From an uncultured Bacteroidales bacterium (GTDB lineage: Bacteria > Bacteroidota > Bacteroidia > Bacteroidales > P3), in NCBI GenBank assembly GCA_949291555.1, contig CASEWE010000002.1:162171-226170 (forward strand): a stretch of 64,000 nt of DNA, given 5' to 3'. The notes below the pieces were generated by a model. The model saw only the letters and a list, made by a program, of their open reading frames with translations, ran no database searches and was not told the origin of the DNA. Position numbers and translations under genes: made by a program. Position 1 is the stretch's first letter. Each line of letters begins with the position of its first letter. Below are positions 54,965-62,542 of this stretch, piece by piece.

Positions 54965-56278
54965 CTACCGCGTGAACAAAGCCACCTTGCTGGCCGCAGA
55001 ATCGTATTCTTGCTTCCGCAGGACAACGGAAGCCGTTCCGTTCCGAATCGACAAATCGTATTCCCTGCCTTGGCAAAGCAGGTAGCCGAACGCGGCGCTG
55101 TCAGGAACCCTGAAGGTCAGCTCCCATAACGAAGCCGCATCCATCTTCCTGAAGCCATCCAAAGAAGACAATCCGAGTTCCCGATGAATCGAGTCCTTTA
55201 CTGCCGCATAAGCCTTGTTCAGCTTTTTCCCTTGCAAGGCATCCTTATGGAAATATGCGGCATTCGTGGCGTATTCCGCTGTTTCAACAATCACATAATC
55301 AGGATGGAATATGTTGAAATAGTAATCAAGCTCCAAAAAGTTGTGGTAATTATGAATCCCTGCCGCTCGATGAAATCGGTCCTGGTAGAACTTGTACCGG
55401 GAATTGTAGTAACTGCCATGGAAGAACAGGACATCCGGCAAACTGTCCCGCCCTGTCTCCCATACAGCAAAGAACCACGTTGACCGATCCAGCCTCACCC
55501 CTTGATATTCTCCTGTGATCGCTTTCGAAACCGTGTCTTTGAGCCGGAAATCCGGAACCGTCTCGTTGATTTCAAACCTTGAAACCGGCAAGCTTTCCTC
55601 AAGCCGGCATCCTTTCTCAAAATCCTCGAAGCCGAACAATCGGACGCCTTTTTCCGTCCTGGCCATTTCGGCAAGCATCCGGTTGGTTCCATAAAAAGCC
55701 CCGAGGTCGTTCCAATGCCCGGCATCGTATTGGCGGTTGAAGACCGGCTCTTTGGCGGCCTTTTCCTGCAAATAAGCCACATTGTCCACATAATGGACAC
55801 CATATCGTTCCAGTCTCTCCGTCATCAAAGAATGGAAGCGCTCCCGATATTTGTAACCCACTGGCAGAAAATGCTTGTAAACCGTTGTCTTGGAAGGGTT
55901 CAGGCAATAGAGGAAACCACATCCCCTGGCAAGACAATAATCCTGGGCGGAACGGAGGTAACGGCAAAAGAGATCGAGGAAACCGGTATCAACCTCCTCG
56001 GTCCCCATTTTGAAAAAGACGTTTCCTCCTTTCCCGTACTGGTACGTCGGATGAATCATTTCGGAAAAAAGCCTGTCATGAAGAACCGTATAAAAATTTA
56101 TCATTTCATCCCGAAAACCGATACGGTCCGTAATATAGGCATCCACATTCCCGTCCCACGATGCCAGTTTCCGGTTGTCGATATGGGAAACCGCGTCAGC
56201 CTTGGTGTTGACAGCTGCCAAGGCAGCAAGAACGAGCAATATCAGAACAAGCAGGAACACGCCTTGTATCTTTTTCAT
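54965..56278 (-). CDS. AlgX/AlgJ-like SGNH-fold protein, MBOAT partner
   Basis: 437 aa. One N-terminal membrane anchor or signal (residues 5-24) is followed by a periplasmic domain with NKADAVSHIDNRKLASWDG-type start, ITDRIGFRDEMINFY, and the GHW motif in YDAGHWNDLGAFYG, all typical of AlgX/AlgJ-type proteins that complete O-acetylation of a glycan with an MBOAT partner. Its start overlaps the MBOAT stop by 4 nt (ATGA), so the two are coupled. If MBOAT is out of frame, this gene might also lose coupled translation. Confidence 0.75.
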   Translation of the reverse strand: MKKIQGVFLLVLILLVLAALAAVNTKADAVSHIDNRKLASWDGNVDAYITDRIGFRDEMINFYTVLHDRLFSEMIHPTYQYGKGGNVFFKMGTEEVDTGFLDLFCRYLRSAQDYCLARGCGFLYCLNPSKTTVYKHFLPVGYKYRERFHSLMTERLERYGVHYVDNVAYLQEKAAKEPVFNRQYDAGHWNDLGAFYGTNRMLAEMARTEKGVRLFGFEDFEKGCRLEESLPVSRFEINETVPDFRLKDTVSKAITGEYQGVRLDRSTWFFAVWETGRDSLPDVLFFHGSYYNSRYKFYQDRFHRAAGIHNYHNFLELDYYFNIFHPDYVIVETAEYATNAAYFHKDALQGKKLNKAYAAVKDSIHRELGLSSLDGFRKMDAASLWELTFRVPDSAAFGYLLCQGREYDLSIRNGTASVVLRKQEYDSAASKVALFTR

Positions 56279-57719
56279 CTTGAATTACTTAAAATTGAAA
56301 ATAAAGGAAGGGCTTGTACGAACTCGCCGATTCCACAGACCGAAACCGCAAACAAAAACAACAGCATCATGTATTTGAACAACGCGAACCAGGAAGAGCC
56401 CTCATTCCATGCCTGCAACCGTGCCTGCACCTTCCTGTTCCCCAGCACCGCCATCAATGCAATGCTGGCCACGGACAAAGCAAGCACACGGGGGGTAAGG
56501 AAATAAGAGAAAGAATAAGTCAGGGCTGATGCATCGAAGCCTATGCCCAGCATCCGTTTCAGGTATCCCGCAAAATCGTCCCAGGCGGAAGCCTGGAAAA
56601 CCACCCAGCCGAGATTGACCACGAACATCACGTAGAGCCAGCGGACAGGCGCGGGAATCTTCCCGTACCAACCCTTTTTCATCAAGAATCTTTCCATCAT
56701 CACGCACAAGCCATGGCATATCCCCCACAAGATGTAAGGCAACGTGGAGCCATGCCACAAGCCGGTAACCAAGAAAACGACAAACAGGTTGAAATAAACA
56801 TTCCCCCTCCTGCTGCCCCCCAAAGGAATATACAAGTATTCGCGGAACCATGCTCCCAATGAAATGTGCCATCGTCTCCAAAACTCCGAAATCGAAGCAG
56901 ACGAATAAGGGAAATCGAAATTTTCCGCAAAACGGAAACCAAAGCACCGGGCCGTCCCGATCGCCATGTCCGAATACCCTGAAAAATCCAAGTATATCTG
57001 GATTGTGAACAGGATGCTTCCCAACCAGGCCGTTGCCGGATCCATGGCCGCATGGGTCTGGGCAAATATGGCCGAAACCGTAGAGCCCAGGGAGTCTGCC
57101 AGCAGGACTTTCTTGGCCAGCCCGACAATAAACCGTTCCAATCCTTGCACAACATCCTGAAACCCGGCATGGCGATTGCTGAGATAGGGCTGCATGTCCT
57201 GGTATTTGACAATGGGGCCCTGCATCAGCTTCGGGAAAAACACCACGTAAAGAGCAAATTCCAAAATGTTCTTGTTGGGCTTTGCTTTGCCATGCCATAT
57301 ATCCAGCAAATAAGAAATACACTGGAACAATATGAACGAGAAGCCTATAGGGATGACTATCCTGTCTAAAGAAAAACCGGCGTGAAACAGGCTGTTGAAC
57401 AACGAAACGAACGAACTCAGCAGTTTGAAATAAAAGAAAAAGGCTATGTTCCCGGCCACGCCGGCAATCAGGATTATCTTTTTAGCCTTTAGAGAGAGAG
57501 AGAGAGAGAGACAAGCGCCACCCCGTAATTCCACCCAATCAGCAGGAGCAACCCATGCAAAGGCTGTGTCCCTCCCCAGCAGTAGAACAGGAAAGAAAAT
57601 GCCACCAGCAAAAAGTTCAGGACCTCGTTCTTCCATCTGAACTTCAACCGGTCAATACCTGAATAAAGCAGAAGCACTACCGGCAGGAACAAGAAAACAA
57701 ACGCAATAGAATTAAACAG
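56275..57719 (-). CDS. MBOAT O-acyltransferase (AlgI-like), split by a CT dinucleotide tract; candidate phase-variable gene
   Basis: Two frames make one protein. Codons from about 57719 encode an MBOAT N-terminus (LFNSIAFVFLFLPVVLLLY, then NFLLVAFSFLFYCWGG) and stop at a TAA (57489-57491) right after the (CT)10 tract. The body continues in another frame from the tract (KAKKIILIAGV...) to 56275, with the MBOAT core EFWRRWHISLGAWFREYLY and the catalytic-histidine region TGLWHGSTLPYILWG. Losing one CT (9 units) or gaining two (12) joins the frames; 10 units is the off state. Known role: moves acyl, usually acetyl, groups across the inner membrane to modify glycans. No ATG was found in the N-terminal frame: CTG at 57719 or TTG at 57692 must start it, or the start is lost. 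Confidence 0.85.
57491..57510 (-). repeat. (CT)10 dinucleotide tract inside the MBOAT gene
   Basis: The plus strand reads ten AG units plus a further A; the minus coding strand has (CT)10. It lies in the early part of the coding sequence, encoding Ser/Leu repeats, exactly where the frame breaks. It is the only long dinucleotide tract I saw in the window. Confidence 0.95.
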
Positions 57720-58101
57720 CTTCTTCGATCTCTTTGTTGTCTTTTTTCGCCCTGGCTAAAGCAAGGCGACCACCATGTCCGCCACGGCAGGAACCACAGC
57801 CACGGCAGGAACTGCAAAAATATCATAAAAACCCCGACAAAGGGAATCTGCACCAAACCTGATGCCCTCTCGTAAAAAGCATCAAATAGCAGATCACATT
57901 GCTTTCCCCGTCAACATCACTCCCTGCCTGTTGCAAAATCCGCCCTTGGCCTCCCGAGCCACTTTGCATGGCTGTCATGCGCCATGGCTGCAAGATTTCG
58001 TAACTTTGCAGATTCAAGGCACGGGGGATGTTCGCGGTTTTTCCGCGGAAAACCCTTGGATGTCTTCCAAAGCCATGATACCCAAATAATCAGAATCCGC
58101 C
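57720..58101. other. Divergent region between the glycan locus and suf operon
   Basis: About 380 nt. It contains a 14-bp direct repeat, GCCACGGCAGGAAC, at 57781-57794 and 57799-57812 (18-bp period); a minus-strand TATTTTTG box (57815-57822) facing MBOAT; and a plus-strand TAACTTTG box (58001-58008) facing sufB. A 64-codon minus-strand frame here is not convincing. An ATG at 57776 is in frame with the MBOAT N-terminus but meets TAG after six codons. Confidence 0.55.
58001..58008 (+). promoter_or_regulatory. Probable -7 box for sufB
   Basis: TAACTTTG matches TAnnTTTG about 95 nt before the sufB start. No TTTG lies at the expected -33 distance. Confidence 0.5.
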
Positions 58102-59535
58102 GTGGAAAACAAAAATGCGGAACGCCCTTCGGAAAAGAAACTCGAAGAGCAGGAAAAGATATTGGAAGAAATCACCCAGAGCGATTACGAATGGGGCTTC
58201 GAGACCAAAATCGCGATAGAGACCTTGGAGAAAGGCCTCTACATGCTGCAGTTCCGGCTCGATGCCTACCAGCGCTGGAAAGCCATGAAGGAACCCCATT
58301 GGGCGCATTTCGACTACGCGCCCATCGACTACCAGGACATCATCTATTACGCCGCGCCCAAAAGCGAGCGAGAGAAAGCCCTGGACAACATCGACCCTGA
58401 GCTTTTAGAGACCTTCAAGAAATTAGGCATCGAATTGGACGAGAGCAAGGAACTGCCCAAAGTGGCGGTGGATGCCATCATGGACTCGGTATCGGTCAAG
58501 ACCATGTATTCCGAGGAGCTTTCCAAGCAAGGCATCCTCTTCTGCTCCATCAGCGAGGCCATCAAGAGCCATCCCGACCTGGTAAAGAAATACTTAGGCT
58601 CGGTAGTGCCTTCGGGCGACAACTTCTTTGCCGCGCTCAACTCGGCCGTGTTCAGCGACGGCAGTTTCGTCTATATCCCCAAAGGGGTGCGATGCCCGAT
58701 GGAGCTTTCGTCCTACTTCCGGATCAACGCCAAGGAAAGCGGGCAGTTCGAACGGACCTTGATTGTGGCCGACGAAGGGGCTTACGTGAGCTATATGGAA
58801 GGCTGCACCGCCCCGATGCGGGACAAGAACCAGCTTCATGCCGCCGTGGTGGAAATCGTGGTGCTGAAGGATGCCGAGGTCAAGTACTCCACCGTGCAGA
58901 ACTGGTATCCCGGCGACAAGGACGGCAAGGGCGGGATTTACAACTTCGTGACCAAGCGGGGCATCTGCAAGGGTTCGCGGGCCAAGCTGTCGTGGACCCA
59001 GGTGGAAACCGGCAGCGCAATTACCTGGAAATACCCTTCCATCATCCTCAAAGGCGACAACACCGTGGGCGAGTTCTACTCGGTGGCGGTCACCAACAAC
59101 TGCCAGCAGGCCGATACGGGAACCAAGGTAATCCACGTAGGGCAGAACACCAAAAGCACGATCGTGTCAAAAGGGGTCTCGGCCGGCGCCAGCCAGAATT
59201 CCTACCGGGGTCTGGTCAAGGTGATGCCGAACGCTTCCGGAGCGCACAATTTCTCGCGCTGCGATTCCCTGCTGATGGGCAACCGCTGCGGGGCGCACAC
59301 CTGGCCCGACATCCAGTGCCAGAATGAAAACGCGATTATCGAACACGAAGCCACCACGTCCAGGATTTCGGAAGAAAAGCTGTTCTACTGCCAGCAGCGC
59401 GGCCTCTCGGCCGAAAGCGCGGTGAGCCTGATCGTGAACGGCTATGCCAAGGACGTGCTGAACCAGCTGCCGATGGAATTCGCGGCGGAGGCGCAGAAGT
59501 TGTTGGCGTTGAGTTTGGAGGGCAGCGTCGGCTAA
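58102..59535 (+). CDS. sufB: Fe-S cluster assembly scaffold subunit SufB
   Basis: 477 aa, full length. The start is GTG at 58102 ([16 protein letters not shown]); no better ATG lies upstream in frame. [41 protein letters not shown] and the cysteine- and glutamate-containing region [21 protein letters not shown] are SufB hallmarks. With SufC and SufD it forms the SufBC2D scaffold on which Fe-S clusters are built. Its gene is separated from sufC by a 350-nt repeat-bearing spacer, unusual for suf operons. No sufS or sufE is in the window. Confidence 0.96.
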   Translation: MENKNAERPSEKKLEEQEKILEEITQSDYEWGFETKIAIETLEKGLYMLQFRLDAYQRWKAMKEPHWAHFDYAPIDYQDIIYYAAPKSEREKALDNIDPELLETFKKLGIELDESKELPKVAVDAIMDSVSVKTMYSEELSKQGILFCSISEAIKSHPDLVKKYLGSVVPSGDNFFAALNSAVFSDGSFVYIPKGVRCPMELSSYFRINAKESGQFERTLIVADEGAYVSYMEGCTAPMRDKNQLHAAVVEIVVLKDAEVKYSTVQNWYPGDKDGKGGIYNFVTKRGICKGSRAKLSWTQVETGSAITWKYPSIILKGDNTVGEFYSVAVTNNCQQADTGTKVIHVGQNTKSTIVSKGVSAGASQNSYRGLVKVMPNASGAHNFSRCDSLLMGNRCGAHTWPDIQCQNENAIIEHEATTSRISEEKLFYCQQRGLSAESAVSLIVNGYAKDVLNQLPMEFAAEAQKLLALSLEGSVG

Positions 59536-59660
59536 TGGCTGGCATGTGATGGTTGGCGCGTGATAACGGCAACCTGCTTCGTTGCCTTCGGGATTCAGGC
59601 TCGGTCACGTACATAAGTACGCTCCCTCGCCTTCACCCTCGGCAGCTTCGTATCTTGCCC

Positions 59661-59795
59661 GTTCTGACACGCCGACAATACTGTTTCGCTCTGACGCGTC
59701 AACGATACTGTATCGCTCTGACACGCCAACAGTACTGTATCGTTTTGATATGCCAACGATACAGTGTCGCTCTGACGCGTCAACGATAGGGCGAT
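59661..59795. repeat. Array of 27-bp tandem repeats with internal dyads between sufB and sufC
   Basis: Four full copies begin at 59661, 59688, 59715 and 59742, and a partial fifth begins at 59769. The best-preserved unit contains two palindromes, TGACGCGTCA and CGATACTGTATCG. Copies differ at a few positions. They are contiguous with no spacers, so this is not a CRISPR array. The flanks (59536-59660 and 59796-59885) hold no gene; a CGTACATAAGTACG segment lies near 59608-59621. Confidence 0.85.
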
Positions 59796-59885
59796 ACTGC
59801 GGCCAAAACCGTGCCCGAAGAAGCCCTGGGACACCAAGTTGGAAACAAGCACGGCTCGGAATGGAAATTTGAAAACACAAACACC

Positions 59886-60635
59886 ATGTTATTAGAAATA
59901 AAAGACTTGCACGCCTCCATCAATGGCAAGGAGATATTGAAAGGAGTGAACCTGAACGTGGACAAAGGCGAAATCCACGCTATCATGGGCCCTAACGGGA
60001 ACGGGAAGAGCACCTTGGCCTCGGTCATCGCCGGCAAGGAAATGTTCCATGTGGATTCGGGCGAAGTCCTGTACAAAGGCAAGAACCTTTTCGACCTCAA
60101 CGTGGAAGAACGCGCCTGCGAGGGCATCTTCCTCGGCTTCCAGTACCCGGTGGAAATTCCCGGCGTAAGCATCGCGTCCTTCATGCGGGCCGCCGTCAAC
60201 GAGCAGCGGAAATACAAAGGCCTCGACCCGATAGATACCTTCGAATTCATGAAGTACATGGAAGAGAAGCAAGCCTTGGTGGGCATGACCGACCGATTGG
60301 CCAACCGAAGCGTCAACGAAGGCTTCTCCGGCGGGGAAAAGAAGAAAAACGAGATTTTCCAGATGGCCATGCTGCAACCCACCTTGGCGATTCTCGACGA
60401 AACCGATTCCGGCTTGGACATCGACGCCCTGCGCATCGTGGCCGGCGGAGTCAACAAATTGGCCAGCAAGGAAAACGCCATTGTGGTGATTACCCACTAC
60501 CAGAGGCTTCTGGATTATATCGTTCCGGATTTCGTCCATGTGCTGGCCGATGGCAAGATTGTCAAGACGGGCGACAAGAATCTGGCAAAAGAACTGGAAA
60601 CAAAAGGTTACGACTGGCTCAAGCAGCACGAATAA
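59886..60635 (+). CDS. sufC: Fe-S cluster assembly ATPase SufC
   Basis: 249 aa from the ATG at 59886 ([20 protein letters not shown]); an upstream in-frame start at 59811 lies in the repeat spacer. Walker A is GPNGNGKS, the ABC signature is [10 protein letters not shown], Walker B is [12 protein letters not shown], and [11 protein letters not shown] contains the switch histidine. It powers the SufBC2D scaffold. It is followed by a plain 232-nt gap before sufD. Confidence 0.97.
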   Translation: MLLEIKDLHASINGKEILKGVNLNVDKGEIHAIMGPNGNGKSTLASVIAGKEMFHVDSGEVLYKGKNLFDLNVEERACEGIFLGFQYPVEIPGVSIASFMRAAVNEQRKYKGLDPIDTFEFMKYMEEKQALVGMTDRLANRSVNEGFSGGEKKKNEIFQMAMLQPTLAILDETDSGLDIDALRIVAGGVNKLASKENAIVVITHYQRLLDYIVPDFVHVLADGKIVKTGDKNLAKELETKGYDWLKQHE

Positions 60636-60867
60636 GCCGGTCAAAACCCTTTCCGGACATATCCTTGCGCCCTTGAAGCGGAAAGCGGACCCGTATCCGA
60701 GGCCGCTTCCGGGAAAAGGATTCCGGGAAAAGCCCTGCAACGGCCGGACGAAGGAAACTTTTCCCCGGCCCTCGGGGAGGTAGAAAAGGGCAAAAACCGG
60801 GATGTTCGAAACCCGGGGGAACGCTTTCCGGAAAAAGCGGCCAACCCGAATCAACAAACACGCGAAA

Positions 60868-62373
60868 ATGCAAACACTGCAAGACACGATACGAAACTGG
60901 GCCATGGAAACCGCCCGGCAAAGGCAATGCGCCTGCGGCAGCCGCTCCGGCCTGCAAGGCTTTGATCAAGACATGCGGGAAATAGCCGGAGAAGCCTTGG
61001 ACTGTTTCCTGCAACTTCCCGAGGAACAATTCAAGAAAGGCAGCCATGCCGGCATGTTTGCCGAAACCGTCTCTTTCTGGAAGGAACTGGGAGCGGCCGA
61101 TTTCCCGCGCCGGACACGCCCGGAAGCCTGCCGTCTTTTCCCGGAAAATTTCCGCTGCGACATCCAAGGCTTGGACGTGCACCAGGTATTGCTCTACAAC
61201 GGCTGCATCTGCGGCCCGAAAGGGAAAAACCTGCTCGACCCCGCTCAAGATGCCGGCTTAGGCCGGAACGCCTGCGTCTGCCGCCTTGAAGACCTGGCCG
61301 ATACCGAGCAAAACCGTACCCGGCTGAACGCTTTCTTCGAAGAAGCCCGCCAAGGACTTTGCACGGGGAAAAAGGAAAGCAAGGTGAAAACCACGGCCGA
61401 TTTCGCCCGGGGAGGACGGGAAGCCGGCATAGAGCAGTCGAAATGGCTCAACCGGGCCCTTTGCGAAGACACCTTGGTTGTCTACCTGCCCAAAGGGTTC
61501 CGTTTGGAAAAACCGCTGCAGATCATAAGCCTTTGCCATGGGGAAAAGCCCTCCTTCGTGCTGAGCCGAATCTGGGTCCTGCTCGAAGAGGGCGCGAGCC
61601 TGAGCCTGGTGGAATGCACCGACAGCAATCCCAAGGCCGAAGTGCTGGCCCATTCCCTCACCGAAATCCGGTTGGAGGAAACCGCCTCCTTGGAATACAT
61701 CCAGCTTCAGAACGTGGGAGACGGATGCAAGATTTTCCACGATTTCAACGTGCAGCAGGAACGTGCTTCCAACCTGTCTTCCTACAACCTCATCCTCAAC
61801 GGGGGCACGACCCGCAACCAGCTCGAAGTGAACCTCAACCAGCCCGAAGCCCGCGCCGACCTCTTAGGCCTCTACCTTCAAGATCACGAGCAAAAAGCCA
61901 GCACGCAGGTAAAGGTGAACCATTTGGCCCCGAAGACCTGCAGCCGGGAGCTTTTCAAGGGCGTGGTCGACGACTCGGCTTCCACTTTCTTCAAGGGCCA
62001 TGTCTTCGTAAGCCCGGCGGCCGAACAGACGGAAGCCTTCCAAAGCAACCGGAACCTTCTGGTTTCGCCCAAGGCCCAGGCGCACGCCAAACCCTACTTG
62101 GAAATCTATGCCGATGACGTGCAGTGCAACCACGGGGTCACCGTGGGCCAGCTCGATGAAACGGCTCTTTTCTACATGCGCAGCCGGGGAATCGCCCCCG
62201 CCCTCGCCCGCCGCCTGCTCATGCGCGCGTACGCCAGCGAGATAATCGGCTCCATCCGGGTGGAATCCATCAAGAACTGGATGGAATTCTTAGTGAAAAA
62301 ACGCTTCAGCGGGCAATTGCAAGCCTGCGAGCAATGCGTCCTGGCCTGTCCGGAGAAAAACTTGCTTCCATAA
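60868..62373 (+). CDS. sufD: Fe-S cluster assembly subunit SufD
   Basis: 501 aa from the ATG at 60868; the frame is open to 60802 but this start gives the usual N-terminus. The C-terminal half shows the SufBD beta-helix: TSTQVKVNHLAPKTCSRELFKGVVDDSAS-like region, SNRNLLVSPKAQAHAKPYLEIYADDVQCNHG and YMRSRGI, with the conserved histidine. It is longer than many SufD proteins (about 420-450 aa), mainly in the N-terminal half. It ends in CEQCVLACPEKNLLP, a CxxCxxxCP motif. A terminator follows. Confidence 0.93.
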   Translation: MQTLQDTIRNWAMETARQRQCACGSRSGLQGFDQDMREIAGEALDCFLQLPEEQFKKGSHAGMFAETVSFWKELGAADFPRRTRPEACRLFPENFRCDIQGLDVHQVLLYNGCICGPKGKNLLDPAQDAGLGRNACVCRLEDLADTEQNRTRLNAFFEEARQGLCTGKKESKVKTTADFARGGREAGIEQSKWLNRALCEDTLVVYLPKGFRLEKPLQIISLCHGEKPSFVLSRIWVLLEEGASLSLVECTDSNPKAEVLAHSLTEIRLEETASLEYIQLQNVGDGCKIFHDFNVQQERASNLSSYNLILNGGTTRNQLEVNLNQPEARADLLGLYLQDHEQKASTQVKVNHLAPKTCSRELFKGVVDDSASTFFKGHVFVSPAAEQTEAFQSNRNLLVSPKAQAHAKPYLEIYADDVQCNHGVTVGQLDETALFYMRSRGIAPALARRLLMRAYASEIIGSIRVESIKNWMEFLVKKRFSGQLQACEQCVLACPEKNLLP

Positions 62374-62395
62374 AACCCAACTGTAGGAAAGATAT

Positions 62396-62426
62396 CCCCG
62401 CCAGAACGAATCCTGACGGGGGTTTT
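62396..62426 (+). terminator. Terminator after sufD
   Basis: A 9-bp stem with one mismatch (62396-62404 / 62413-62421), an 8-nt loop and a TTTT run (62423-62426), 22 nt after the sufD stop. It closes the suf operon before mod. Confidence 0.75.
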
Positions 62427-62542
62427 CGTATAAAGGCACAAATTGGGGATGAAGCGCTTCCGGGCCGAGTAACGGAATTTGTTTTTAGCTCAAACAACCT
62501 ATCACGGGAACACGTATCCATCACCACAAAACAAACCTTAGC

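Noticed and set aside
56275..57636. MBOAT gene starting at the ATG at 57636 in the body frame
   Set aside because: Residues before the CT tract in this frame are Gly/Arg/Trp-rich noise, whereas the other frame there encodes a textbook MBOAT N-terminus.
57823..58017. 64-codon minus-strand ORF upstream of MBOAT
   Set aside because: No family, lies across the divergent promoter region.
59661..59795. CRISPR array
   Set aside because: Copies are contiguous without spacers, and no cas genes are near.
59553..59880. Short ORFs on both strands across the suf spacer
   Set aside because: They merely translate the 27-bp repeats; no start context and no conserved product.
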